A stretch of 64,000 nucleotides of DNA from contig NZ_CP089746.1 of the NCBI RefSeq assembly GCF_029541745.1, forward strand, positions 5,589,559 through 5,653,558, given 5' to 3'. The notes under the pieces were generated by a model. The model was not told the origin of the DNA. It made no database searches and saw only the letters and a list, made by a program, of their open reading frames with translations. Shown here piece after piece: positions 26,324 through 34,772 of the stretch. The position numbers were made by a program, and so were the translations under genes. This DNA is from Streptomyces sp. LX-29. Lineage in GTDB: Bacteria; Actinomycetota; Actinomycetes; Streptomycetales; Streptomycetaceae. Within the stretch, counting starts at the first letter, position 1, and the number at the start of each line of letters is the position of its first letter.

Positions 26324-28959
26324 CGGGAGGGGCTCCCTTCGAGGGCTTCGAGGGTGTCGAAGGCGCGGACGGGGATGGTGGGGCCGGACAGGATCGTGAG
26401 GTCCGGCTTGAGCTGCTCGCGCTCCGGGACGAACTTCACCGTCGGGTCGGGCGCGTCCGGGGCGTTGACGAAGGAGACGAAGCGCCGCAGCCGCTCCGGG
26501 TCGTCCAGGGTCTCGGCCCACTCGTCGCGGTAGTGGGCGACGTGGTCGGCCATCAGCGCCTCCAGCTCGGAGCAGAGCCCCAGCGAGTCGTGCACCACCA
26601 CGTCCCGTACGTGGTCGAGTCCGCCCTCGATCCGCTCCAGCCACGCCGAGGTGCGCTCCAACCGGTCCGCGGTGCGGATGTAGAACATCAGGAACCGGTC
26701 GATGAGCCGGATCAGCTCCGTGTCGTCCAGGTCCTGCGCCAGCAGCTCGGCGTGGCGCGGCTCGGCCCCGCCGTTGCCGCCGACGTACAGGTTCCAGCCG
26801 TTGGAGGTGGCGATCACCCCGAAGTCCTTGCCGCGCGCCTCCGCGCACTCGCGGGCGCAGCCGGAGACCGCCGACTTCAGCTTGTGCGGGGCGCGCAGCC
26901 CCCGGTAGCGCAGCTCCAGGTCGATCGCCATCCGCACCGAGTCCTGCACCCCGTAGCGGCACCAGGTCTGTCCCACACAGGACTTGACGGTGCGCAGCGC
27001 CTTGCCGTACGCGTGCCCGGACTCGAAGCCGGCGTCCACCAGCCGCGCCCAGATCCGCGGCAGCTGGTCCACGCGGGCCCCGAACAGGTCGATCCGCTGC
27101 CCGCCGGTGATCTTCGTGTAGAGCCCGAAGTCCCGCGCCACCTCGCCGATCACGATCAGTTTCTCGGGGGTGATCTCGCCGCCGGGGATGCGCGGCACGA
27201 TCGAGTACGAGCCGTTGCGCTGGAGGTTGGCCAGGAAGTGGTCGTTGGTGTCCTGGAGCGCCGCCTGCTCGCCGTCGAGCACATAGCCGCTGGCCCCGAG
27301 CGTCGGCGCGAGCGAGGCGATGATCGAGCCCACGGTGGGCTTGCAGACCTCACAGCCGTCGCCGCGTCGCGCCTCCTCGCGGCCGTGGCTGTCCAGCAGC
27401 CGCGCGTAGCTGGTGATCCGCAGCGTCCGCACGATCTCGTACAGCTCGGCACGGGTGTAGGCGAAGCAGCCGCACAGCCCCTTGTCGACGCTGATCCCGC
27501 CCGCCTCCAGCTCGGCGTTGACCAGGGCGGTCAGCGTCTTGACGCAACTGCCGCAGCCGGTACCGGCCTTGGTGCACTTCTTCACCTCGGCCACACAGGT
27601 GCATCCGTCGTCGGCGACGGCCGCGCGGACGGCGCCCTTGGTGACGTTGTGGCAGTTGCAGACGACCGCGGCGTCGGGCAGCGCGGCCGGGCCGAGCGCC
27701 GCCCCGCCGCCCGTGCCCGCGGGCAGCACCAGCTGCTCGGCCGGGACCGGGGGGACGCTGCCGGTCAGCGGGCGCAGCAGGCCGTACGCGTCGGCGTCGC
27801 CGACCAGCACGCCGCCCAGCAGGGTGCCGTCGGCGCCGACGACCAGCTTCTTGTAGACGCCCGCGCGGGCGTCGGAGTAGACCACGTCCAGCGCGCCGTC
27901 CGCGGCGCCGTGCGGGTCGCCGAAGGAGGCGACGTCGACGCCGAGCAGCTTGAGCTTGGTGGAGGTGTCGGCGCCGGTGAAACCGGGGGACGACGGGGCG
28001 TCGCCGGGGCCCGCGGCGCCCGCCGCGATGTCCGCGGCGGCGACCAGCGCCATCTCGTAGCCGGGGGCCACCAGCCCGTAGACCCGGCCGTCGGTGGCGA
28101 GCGCGCACTCGCCGATCGCGTATACGGCCGGGTCCTCGGTGCGGCACCGCTCGTCGACCGCGATCCCACCGCGCTCGCCGACCCGCAGCCCGCAGTCGCG
28201 GGCGAGCTGGTCCCGGGGCCGGACCCCGGCCGAGAAGATCACCAGATCGGTGTCGATGCCGGAGCCGTCGGAGAGCTCCATCCGGGCCACCGCGCCGGAG
28301 TCGTCGGCGACGATCTCCTTGCCGCCGACGCCGGTGTGCACGACCAGCCCCATGTCCTCGATCGTGCGGCGCAGCGCGGCACCCCCGCCCGCGTCCACCT
28401 GGAGGGCCATCAGCCGCGGCTGGAACTCGACGACGTGCGTGGTCAGCCCCAGCCCGCGGAGCGCCCCGGCGGCCTCCAGCCCGAGCAGCCCGCCGCCGAC
28501 CACCGTGCCGGTCCGGCACCCCTTGGCGTACTCCTCGATCGCCAGCAGGTCCTCGATGGTGCGGTAGACGAAGCAGCCCGCGCTGTCCCGGCCGGGGACG
28601 GGCGGGACGAACGGATACGAGCCGGTGGCCAGCACCAGCGTGTCGTAGCCGATCGTCAGCCCGGACCGCGAGGTCACCGTCCGCGCGCCGCGGTCGATCG
28701 TCACCGCCGGGTCGCCCAGCCGCAGTTCGATCCCGTGCCGCTCCAGGAAGCCCTCCTCGACCAGCGAGAGCTCCTCGGCGCCGCGGCCGGCGAAGTACGC
28801 GGACAGCTGCACCCGGTCGTAGGCCGGCCGCGGCTCCTCGCACAGCACCACGATCCGCGCCGCCTCGGTGACCCCCCGCTCGGCCAGCGCCTCCAGGAAC
28901 CGCTGGCCGACCATCCCATGGCCGACCAGCACGATCGTCGGCTTCACCGGCTTCGTCAT
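26320..28959 (-). CDS. nirB: assimilatory nitrite reductase [NAD(P)H] large subunit NirB
   Basis: 879-residue cytoplasmic enzyme reducing nitrite to ammonium. The FAD/NAD(P)H domain occupies residues 1-400 (IVLVGHGMVGQRFLEAL). BFD-type [2Fe-2S] regions follow (CNCHNVTKGAV..., CTKAGTGCGSC, then CGCFAYTRAELYEIVR and GCEVCKP). The siroheme/[4Fe-4S] sites are CVGQTWCRYG and SGCARECAEARGKDFG. ATG 28959 has GGAGG 9 bases upstream. nirD follows in an ATGA overlap. The sirohydrochlorin chelatase at 39654 could supply siroheme precursor. A GlnR-like box lies upstream. Confidence 0.95.
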   Translation of the reverse strand: MTKPVKPTIVLVGHGMVGQRFLEALAERGVTEAARIVVLCEEPRPAYDRVQLSAYFAGRGAEELSLVEEGFLERHGIELRLGDPAVTIDRGARTVTSRSGLTIGYDTLVLATGSYPFVPPVPGRDSAGCFVYRTIEDLLAIEEYAKGCRTGTVVGGGLLGLEAAGALRGLGLTTHVVEFQPRLMALQVDAGGGAALRRTIEDMGLVVHTGVGGKEIVADDSGAVARMELSDGSGIDTDLVIFSAGVRPRDQLARDCGLRVGERGGIAVDERCRTEDPAVYAIGECALATDGRVYGLVAPGYEMALVAAADIAAGAAGPGDAPSSPGFTGADTSTKLKLLGVDVASFGDPHGAADGALDVVYSDARAGVYKKLVVGADGTLLGGVLVGDADAYGLLRPLTGSVPPVPAEQLVLPAGTGGGAALGPAALPDAAVVCNCHNVTKGAVRAAVADDGCTCVAEVKKCTKAGTGCGSCVKTLTALVNAELEAGGISVDKGLCGCFAYTRAELYEIVRTLRITSYARLLDSHGREEARRGDGCEVCKPTVGSIIASLAPTLGASGYVLDGEQAALQDTNDHFLANLQRNGSYSIVPRIPGGEITPEKLIVIGEVARDFGLYTKITGGQRIDLFGARVDQLPRIWARLVDAGFESGHAYGKALRTVKSCVGQTWCRYGVQDSVRMAIDLELRYRGLRAPHKLKSAVSGCARECAEARGKDFGVIATSNGWNLYVGGNGGAEPRHAELLAQDLDDTELIRLIDRFLMFYIRTADRLERTSAWLERIEGGLDHVRDVVVHDSLGLCSELEALMADHVAHYRDEWAETLDDPERLRRFVSFVNAPDAPDPTVKFVPEREQLKPDLTILSGPTIPVRAFDTLEALEGSPSR

Positions 28960-29098
28960 CGTCAGGAGCCTCCATCGTTGGTGAGCGACGCGCGACAGCG
29001 CGCGGCGGCCGAGGCGCGATCGCACGCTGTCGTCCTCGCACAGCGCCACCCGTCCGGCCCGGGGTCCGGCCTCATGCCACGAAGCCTGCGACGCCCCT

Positions 29099-29136
29099 GT
29101 TTCCCGGCCGCATCGCCTCCGTTTCCCCCAGGCAAC
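29099..29136 (-). promoter_or_regulatory. GlnR-box-like site upstream of nirB
   Basis: Minus strand from 29136: GTTGC-n6-GAAAC-n6-GATGC-n6-GAAAC. The two GAAAC halves (29125-29121 and 29103-29099) are exactly 22 bases apart, the period of the gTnAc-n6-GaAAc double box bound by GlnR in Streptomyces. The first gTnAc half matches 4 of 5, the second is poor. nirB is a known GlnR target in S. coelicolor. The remaining part of the 320-base divergent gap shows no gene. Confidence 0.6.
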
Positions 29137-29281
29137 GCTGCCCTCAGCGCGCGGGCCCACGGTGCGTGAGGGGGCGGGGTGAGGGGTGGTGAACGGTGGG
29201 ACGGGGGTGGGGTAAACCGAACCCCCGGGTTCCGTGCTGGCACGATCGTCCGGGGGCCGCCCGCACGCGAGCCTTGAGGGC

Positions 29282-29917
29282 ATGACGAGCGACACGACGA
29301 ACGCCCTCGCGCGGACTTCCGTCCAGCAGCCCCGCAAGCAGTCCCTCACGCCCGCCCTCCGCGGTGTGTGGCGGTGGTCCTGGCGCACGACGGTGCGCGG
29401 TGCGGCCGGGCTGCCGCTGGCCCTCGCCGCGGTGCCGCTCACCCTGGTGGGCGCCTGGGGCCCGGCCGCCCGCGCCCAGCGGGCCATGGTCCGGCGCTTC
29501 GGGCCGGGCGACGCCGGTGACCGGACCGCGAGGGGCAGGGCCGCCGAGTGGGCCGCGACGCGCGAGGCCGGCGGCCGGGCGAGCGACCGGTCCGTGGGAC
29601 CCGGACCGCTGAGGGTCCTCGCCCACAGTGCGGCGGTCCTGCTCCCGGCCCTGGTGGCCTTCGTCTGCGCGGCCTTGATCGCCTGGGGGGTCTACGCCGG
29701 ATACCTCTACTTCATCCGCCCGGACGCCTCGTTCGCCATCGGCCACCCCTTCACGCCGGACGACCGGTTCCACACCTCCTGGGGCGGTCCCACGCTGGTG
29801 GGCGCGTGGTTCGTGCACTCCTGCGTGGCGCTGGGCTTCCAGATCGGCTCGCTGCTGCTGATCCGCGGCTGCCTCGCCCTCCAGGACCGGGCCACCCGCC
29901 GGCTCCTGGGAGGCTGA
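29282..29917 (+). CDS. hypothetical membrane protein upstream of a two-component system
   Basis: 211 residues with four predicted helices, around VRGAAGLPLALAAVPLTLVGAWG, VLLPALVAFVCAALIAWGVYAG, PTLVGAWFVHSCVALGF and IGSLLLIRGCLAL. No catalytic motif. The N- and middle-region layout resembles the sensor domain that commonly precedes Streptomyces NarL-type histidine kinases, and its stop is only 5 bases before the kinase start, so it probably acts in the same signalling unit. ATG 29282 chosen because upstream codons lack a ribosome site. Confidence 0.75.
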   Translation: MTSDTTNALARTSVQQPRKQSLTPALRGVWRWSWRTTVRGAAGLPLALAAVPLTLVGAWGPAARAQRAMVRRFGPGDAGDRTARGRAAEWAATREAGGRASDRSVGPGPLRVLAHSAAVLLPALVAFVCAALIAWGVYAGYLYFIRPDASFAIGHPFTPDDRFHTSWGGPTLVGAWFVHSCVALGFQIGSLLLIRGCLALQDRATRRLLGG

Positions 29918-29922
29918 GCGGC

Positions 29923-31299
29923 ATGCGCCACCCGTCACTCCCCGAGCCGTCCGCCCCGGCCCATGGCATACGGTCCCGCCCGCCGCACCGGCTGCGCGCC
30001 CTGACCGCCGCGCCCTTCACGCCCCGTGCGCTGGCCGCCGTGGGATACGCGCTGCTCGCCCTGCCGCTCGCCCTGACCGGGTTCCTCACCGTACTGGCCG
30101 GGCTGGCGGTCGGCGGGGTGCTGTCGGTGACGCCGCTCGGGCCGTGGCTGATCGCGCTGACCGTACGGGGCGCGCTCGCGCTCGGCACCCTCCAACGCGC
30201 GCTCGCCGCCCGCCTCCCGGGGTGGACGATCGACCCGCCCGCGCGGCGCGGGGCGCCCGGCGCCTTCGGCTGGCGGCGGGCCACGCTCGGCGACCGGGCC
30301 GGCTGGCGGGCCGTCGGCTGCGCCCTGCTCACCCCCGTCACCGCCGTCCTGCCGCTCCTCGCGGTGGGCGTCGGCTACGTGTACGGGGCGCTGCTGCTGG
30401 CCCACCCCGTCGTCAAGCGCTGGAACCACACCACCGTGCGCCGACCCGACGGCTCCGTACGCCGTGTCTCGCTGGAGGTGGCGGACGTCCAGCTCGACTC
30501 CTGGCCGCGCTGGCTGCTGCCGGTGGCCGTCGGCGCCCTCCTGCTCCTCGCCGTCCCGTGGCTGCTGCGGTACGCGCTGACCCCGCACCGCCTGCTGCTC
30601 CGCTCGCTCCTCGGCCCCGGCCGTGCCGACCACGCCGACCAGCGCATCCGCACGCTGGAGGAGACCCGCGCGCACGCCGTCGACGACGCGGCGGCCACGC
30701 TGCGCCGCATCGAGCGCGATCTGCACGACGGCACCCAGGCCCGGCTGGTCGGCCTCGGCATGCAGCTGACGATGGTGCGCGAACTGATCGTCGCCGACGC
30801 CGACCGGGACCGGCTGCTGGCCGTCGTCGAGACCGCCCAGTCCAACGCCAAGCAGGCCGTCGCCGACCTGCGTCACCTCGTCAAGGGCATCCATCCGCCG
30901 GTCCTGGACCAGGGCCTCGACACGGCGCTCGCCACCCTCGCCGCCGACAGCGCGCTCCCCGTGGAGCTGACCGCCGCCCTCGACGCCCGCCCCTCCCCGG
31001 CCATCGAGTCCATCGCCTACTTCTGCGCCGCCGAACTCCTCGCCAACGCCGCCAAGCACAGCGGCGCGCCCAGCGTGATGATCGACGTGCGGACGCGCGA
31101 CGGCGTGCTGCTGCTCTCCGTCGGGGACGCCGGGCGCGGGGGCGCGGCGGTGGGCGCGGGCAGCGGCCTGACCGGCCTGCTGGCCCGTATCCGCACCGTC
31201 GACGGCACCCTGACCTGCGACAGTCCGCCAGGAGGCCCTACGGTGGTCACCGTCGCACTCCCGCACGCCCCCCACACCCCCCGTCCCCTCCACCGATAG
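29923..31299 (+). CDS. sensor histidine kinase (HisKA_3 / NarL type)
   Basis: 458-residue kinase. A two-to-four helix membrane sensor spans residues 25-225. The phospho-acceptor histidine is in RRIERDLHDGTQARLVGLGMQL, and the HATPase_c domain shows ELLANAAKHSGA (N-box), GDAGRGG (G1) and GSGLTGLLARIRTVDG (G2). Autophosphorylates and passes phosphate to the response regulator 15 bases downstream. The signal is unknown. Confidence 0.9.
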   Translation: MRHPSLPEPSAPAHGIRSRPPHRLRALTAAPFTPRALAAVGYALLALPLALTGFLTVLAGLAVGGVLSVTPLGPWLIALTVRGALALGTLQRALAARLPGWTIDPPARRGAPGAFGWRRATLGDRAGWRAVGCALLTPVTAVLPLLAVGVGYVYGALLLAHPVVKRWNHTTVRRPDGSVRRVSLEVADVQLDSWPRWLLPVAVGALLLLAVPWLLRYALTPHRLLLRSLLGPGRADHADQRIRTLEETRAHAVDDAAATLRRIERDLHDGTQARLVGLGMQLTMVRELIVADADRDRLLAVVETAQSNAKQAVADLRHLVKGIHPPVLDQGLDTALATLAADSALPVELTAALDARPSPAIESIAYFCAAELLANAAKHSGAPSVMIDVRTRDGVLLLSVGDAGRGGAAVGAGSGLTGLLARIRTVDGTLTCDSPPGGPTVVTVALPHAPHTPRPLHR

Positions 31300-31314
31300 G
31301 GAACTTCGAAGGTC

Positions 31315-31965
31315 ATGCGCGTCGTCATCGCCGAGGACTCCGCGATCCTGCGCGACGGGCTCGCCCAACTGCTGGAGCTGCGCGGCGTCGAGGTGGCCGC
31401 CGCGGTCGGCGACGCCGACGCGCTGCTGGCCGCCGTCGCCGAACACCGCCCCGACGCCGCCATCGTCGACATCCGGCTGCCGCCCACCCACACCGACGAG
31501 GGCCTGCGGGCCGCCGTGACGCTGCGCCGCGCGTCACCGCCGGTCGGCGTGCTGATCTTCTCCCAGTACGTGGAGACGAAGTACGCCGCCCAACTGCTGG
31601 GCGACGGCTCGGCGGGCGTCGGCTACCTGCTCAAGGAACGGGTCGTGGACATCGGCGAGTTCACCGAGGCGCTGCGCCGGGTGGCCGCCGGCGGCACCGC
31701 GCTCGACCCCGAGGTCGTCTCCCAGCTCTTCAGCGCCAGCCGCCGCCGCTCCGCCCTGGACGCGCTCACCCCGCGCGAGCGCGAGGTGCTCGCCCTGATG
31801 GCCGAAGGCCGTACGAACCAGGCCATCGCGGCGGCGTTCACCGTGTCCGAGCGCGCGGTCGAGAAGCACATCGCCAACATCTTCACCAAGTTCGACCTGC
31901 CGCCTTCGGAAACCGGCCACCGCCGCGTGCTGGCCGTCCTCCGCTACCTGGAGTCGGCCGCGTAG
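31315..31965 (+). CDS. NarL/FixJ-family response regulator
   Basis: 216 residues. Receiver domain at 1-120 with acidic pocket E7/D8 and phosphorylated Asp52 (AAIVDIRLPP), and Lys in the YLLKE loop. The LuxR-type HTH at about 145-200 reads LTPREREVLALMAEGRTNQAIAAAFTVSERAVEKHIANIFTKF. Partner of the preceding kinase in a three-gene unit. Target genes unknown; the unit reads away from nirBD. Confidence 0.93.
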   Translation: MRVVIAEDSAILRDGLAQLLELRGVEVAAAVGDADALLAAVAEHRPDAAIVDIRLPPTHTDEGLRAAVTLRRASPPVGVLIFSQYVETKYAAQLLGDGSAGVGYLLKERVVDIGEFTEALRRVAAGGTALDPEVVSQLFSASRRRSALDALTPREREVLALMAEGRTNQAIAAAFTVSERAVEKHIANIFTKFDLPPSETGHRRVLAVLRYLESAA

Positions 31966-32084
31966 ACCGGTGGACGGGGCGCGCGGGCGCGAACCGGCCG
32001 GCGCGCCCGGCCGATCGCCGCCGCGTCGGGCGCCGGGCGGATATTCCGATCATGCGCGCCGGCGGGCTCGCTAGGGTCGCGATC

Positions 32085-32864
32085 ATGCCTGACATATCCC
32101 TGACGACGGTGGTGCTGCTGTGCGTCGCGGCGGCCGCGGCCGGCTGGATCGACGCCGTCGTCGGAGGCGGCGGCCTCCTCCAACTCCCCGCCCTCATGGT
32201 CGCCCTGCCCCACCTCCCACCCACCTACATCCTCGGCACCAACAAGGCCGTCGCCGTGGTCGGCACCTCGGCCGCGGCGGTCACCTACACCCGCAAGGGC
32301 CTGGTGGACGTGGGCTCGGCGCTGCGCATCGGCCTGGCGGCCGCGGGCGGTTCGCTGGCGGGCGCGTTCTTCGCCGCCGGCATCGACAGCGAGGTGCTGC
32401 GCCCGCTCATCATGGCCGTCCTGCTGGCGGTGCTGGCCTTCGTCCTGCTGCGGCCCGCCTTCGGCACCGCACCGGCCACCGGCCCGGTGACCCGCGCCCG
32501 GGTCGTGGCGGGCATCGCCGTCGCGGGCCTGGGCATCGGCTTCTACGACGGCCTCATCGGCCCCGGCACCGGCACCTTCCTGGTCATCGCCCTCGTCGCC
32601 ACCCTCCAGATGAACCTGGTCACCGCCTCCGCCACCGCCAAGGTCGTCAACGTCTGCACCAACCTGGGCGCCCTGCTCACCTTCGCCTACCAGGGCACCG
32701 TGCTGTGGCGACTGGCCGCCCTGATGGCCGTCTTCAACTTCGCCGGCGGCACGATCGGCGCCCGCATGGCCCTCAAGCGCGGCAGCGGTTTCGTCCGGGG
32801 CGTGCTGGTCGTGGTGGTGGTCTCGCTGGTCTGCAAGCTGGCGTACGACCAGTGGCTGGCGTGA
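32085..32864 (+). CDS. TauE/SafE-family sulfite/anion permease
   Basis: 259-residue membrane protein with about eight helices in two related halves. Family motifs: WIDAVVGGGGLLQLPALM, LGTNKAVAVVGTSAAAVTY, GFYDGLIGPGTGTF and TASATAKVVNVCTNLGAL. Probably moves sulfite, organosulfonates or similar anions. TAGGGT lies 7 bases before the ATG, the classic arrangement of a leaderless Streptomyces transcript; no ribosome site is present. Confidence 0.88.
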   Translation: MPDISLTTVVLLCVAAAAAGWIDAVVGGGGLLQLPALMVALPHLPPTYILGTNKAVAVVGTSAAAVTYTRKGLVDVGSALRIGLAAAGGSLAGAFFAAGIDSEVLRPLIMAVLLAVLAFVLLRPAFGTAPATGPVTRARVVAGIAVAGLGIGFYDGLIGPGTGTFLVIALVATLQMNLVTASATAKVVNVCTNLGALLTFAYQGTVLWRLAALMAVFNFAGGTIGARMALKRGSGFVRGVLVVVVVSLVCKLAYDQWLA

Positions 32865-32975
32865 GCCCCTGGCCGGTCGCGAGGCACCCGAGAAGCCTGC
32901 CCCTTGACTTCAACCAAAGGTGAACTTCTACGTTGATCACGTCCGGCCGTTCGAAGACGAGAAGGAGCCGCCGCC

Positions 32976-33431
32976 GTGGTCATCAAGGAGTACCCCCGAG
33001 AGCGCCTCGCCGCACAGCCCATCGGCTACTGGGCGAGCTACGCCGGCCGGGTCGTCGTCGGCCGGATCCGCGCGGAGCTGGCCGTGGAGTCGCTGACCCA
33101 GCCGCACTGGTGGATCCTCAACCACGTGGCCGGCGCCCCCGCGGCCTGGGACCGCACCCGGCTCGCCCGGCGCCTGACCTTCTTCGACGACCAGGACACC
33201 GACTTCGACGCGGTCTTCGACGACTTGGTCGCCCGGGGCTGGATGACGGAGCAGGACGGGGCGCTGACCCTGACCGAGGCCGGCGAGGCCGGCCGACTGC
33301 GCGCCAGGGAGCGCAACGCGCGGGCCCATGAACAGATGCACGAGGGCATCGAGACGGAGGAGTATGTGGCGGCGCTGAACGTCCTGCGCCGCATGATCGC
33401 CAACTTGGGTGGGGAGAGTGATCTTCCCTGA
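32976..33431 (+). CDS. MarR-family winged-helix regulator
   Basis: 151 residues, GTG start with AAGGAG 8 bases upstream. The winged helix shows WWILNHVAGAP, TRLARRLTFFDDQDTDFDAVFDDLVARGWM, then GALTLTEAGEAGRLRARERNARAHEQMHEGI. Upstream at about 32908-32935, TTGACTTCAACC-AAA-GGTGAAC gives a -35-like TTGACT overlapped by an imperfect TTCAACC/GGTGAA inverted repeat, suggesting autoregulation. Last gene before the atypical 33.5-36 kb patch. Confidence 0.85.
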   Translation: MVIKEYPRERLAAQPIGYWASYAGRVVVGRIRAELAVESLTQPHWWILNHVAGAPAAWDRTRLARRLTFFDDQDTDFDAVFDDLVARGWMTEQDGALTLTEAGEAGRLRARERNARAHEQMHEGIETEEYVAALNVLRRMIANLGGESDLP

Positions 33432-33476
33432 TCGCCGGCTGAGGCTCCTCTCCACTCCGAGTGCGGGGCGGCGCAA

Positions 33477-33516
33477 GGCCCCGTTCACGCGCTGCGAGGG
33501 CATCATGAACGGGGCC
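33477..33516. terminator. terminator between the MarR gene and the small-gene patch
   Basis: Perfect 11-bp stem GGCCCCGTTCA (33477-33487) / TGAACGGGGCC (33506-33516) with an 18-base loop, between two convergent genes. Confidence 0.7.
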
Positions 33517-33527
33517 GTCGAAGCGGG

Positions 33528-33722
33528 TCAGCGCGGGTGCGCACCCTCGCGTGCGCAGTGATCGCACACGTACCGGGAACGGAGTATCAGCCGCATGGCA
33601 GCCGGGTCCTTGTGGACCTGACAGAGCCAGGACAGTTCCGACTCCTCCGACAGGTCGTGTTTGAGGAACCGCCGCAGCGTGGCCCGCACGCCGCCGCCTT
33701 CGGGAGTGCTGCTACTGGTCAT
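33528..33722 (-). CDS. small Cys-containing protein, 64 residues, unknown
   Basis: Its ATG lies inside the end of the 38-codon gene before it (11-base overlap), so it is translationally coupled. The central segment LSWLCQVHKDPAAMRLILRSRYVCDHCAREG holds a Cys-x-x-His...Cys-x-x-Cys pattern that could bind a metal ion. Not recognised as a known family. It belongs to a minus-strand run of small genes next to the divergent HTH/NUDIX pair. Confidence 0.6.
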   Translation of the reverse strand: MTSSSTPEGGGVRATLRRFLKHDLSEESELSWLCQVHKDPAAMRLILRSRYVCDHCAREGAHPR

Positions 33723-33828
33723 CTCCGCTGTCGTCCTCGTCGCCGTTCGTTTCCTCTGCGGGCGGGTCGGCGGGCTGAATCGTCTCGTTCGCGCCCAGGT
33801 CGTACCCGTTCACGTTGTCGGTACCCAT
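33712..33828 (-). CDS. 38-residue acidic small protein
   Basis: ATG 33828 with GAGGAG 9 bases upstream, closed by TAG at 33712. The sequence begins MGTDNVNGYDLGANETIQ and ends in an Asp/Glu-rich tail (GDEDDSGDDQ). The good ribosome site and the coupled overlap with the next gene argue that it is real. The length, acidic tail and lack of cysteines suggest an antitoxin-like or peptide-precursor protein, but no family is recognised. Confidence 0.5.
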   Translation of the reverse strand: MGTDNVNGYDLGANETIQPADPPAEETNGDEDDSGDDQ

Positions 33829-33998
33829 GTCGGGCTCTCCTCAAGTGGTCCGTCCGGGGGCCGTCCCCGGCCGTCGTGCCCTTGCTGATTCGCCCCGGTC
33901 GCGTCGTCCCGTGGAAGAGGCGAACGACCGGGACGGGGTGACCCGCTCCCCACGGGTGTCTGCGCGGGGGTGCTGGCCCTGTAGGGGCGGGCGCTGGT

Positions 33999-34036
33999 CC
34001 TGGCCCCCCGGAACCGGGAGGTGGCGGGGGGCCAGG
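33999..34036 (-). terminator. terminator after the 167-residue gene
   Basis: Perfect 11-bp stem CCTGGCCCCCC / GGGGGGCCAGG with a 16-base loop, immediately after the stop at 34039 on the minus strand. It separates this gene from the downstream small pair. Confidence 0.75.
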
Positions 34037-34038
34037 GG

Positions 34039-34542
34039 CTATGGAGCCGACGAGCCGGGGGGGCCGGCGTCCTCCAACGCGGGCCACTCCTCCGCCGTCG
34101 GCTGACGGAACGTAGCGGTGTCCCACGGCTTGCCCTGGCCGTCCGGCGGTCGGAGGGTCACCCGGGCCCGCTGCGGCCCCGCCCAACCGATCAACAGGCC
34201 CACACGCCCGGTCATGGCGTCCAGCACAGGGTCGCCGACCGCCGGCATGGGGGTCAGCGGCATCGAGCGCTGGTCGCGGCTCTCGGCGACGTTCACCGCC
34301 ATGTGGAGCGCCTCCACGAGGCGTTTGGCGAGGAACCGCAGCTCGTCCACGTCGACCTCCGGCCGGTCGAGCAGATAACGGGCGTGCCCGAGCAACTCGC
34401 CGCACATGAACACCTGGGCGTCCTCGATCGCGACGGTGTCTCGGTGTTCGTCGATGACGCCGGTCGTGCGGCCGAGGACTCTGCCGGGGGCGTCAGTGGC
34501 GGACCGGCCGTGATCGGCGGGGGTCAGTCGCTGGTGCGTCAC
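34039..34542 (-). CDS. hypothetical protein of the HTH/NUDIX patch
   Basis: 167 residues from GTG 34542 (a GTG at 34578 would add 12). The N-terminal half is helical and holds FMCGELLGHARYLLDRPEVDVDELRFLAKRLVEALHMAVNVAESRDQ. The C-terminal half (GRVGLLIGWAGPQRARVTLRPPDGQGKPWDTATFR) looks like a small beta domain. No family recognised. It diverges from the HTH regulator, whose operator repeat lies about 170 bases away. Confidence 0.6.
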   Translation of the reverse strand: MTHQRLTPADHGRSATDAPGRVLGRTTGVIDEHRDTVAIEDAQVFMCGELLGHARYLLDRPEVDVDELRFLAKRLVEALHMAVNVAESRDQRSMPLTPMPAVGDPVLDAMTGRVGLLIGWAGPQRARVTLRPPDGQGKPWDTATFRQPTAEEWPALEDAGPPGSSAP

Positions 34543-34714
34543 CGTGCCGCCCCCGTCAGCGGGGAATCGAAGATCCACCCGATAGCGCGGTGCATGTCAT
34601 CAACTCCGTGGGTTGGTGGCCATGCCCCCGGACGTTCGCCCGTCGCGGGGGTCCTTGCGTGACTTGCGCCCACACTCCCGCCTGTGGCGGTGCGTTCCTA
34701 CCGCGTTCGGTGAC

Positions 34715-34757
34715 CGTTAGGCACGGAGGGGGTCTACCGTGTGAAGCGTGCCTAACG
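34715..34757 (+). promoter_or_regulatory. promoter flanked by an 11-bp inverted repeat, HTH/NUDIX operon
   Basis: CGTTAGGCACG (34715-34725) and CGTGCCTAACG (34747-34757) are perfect inverted copies, 21 bases apart. They bracket TGACCG (34711-34716) and TACCGT (34735-34740), a good -35/-10 pair. The repeat ends 15 bases before the HTH gene start. A repressor bound at both arms would cover the promoter completely, so this is a strong candidate operator for the encoded HTH protein. Confidence 0.7.
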
Positions 34758-34772
34758 TCCCAGGGAGTGCCT

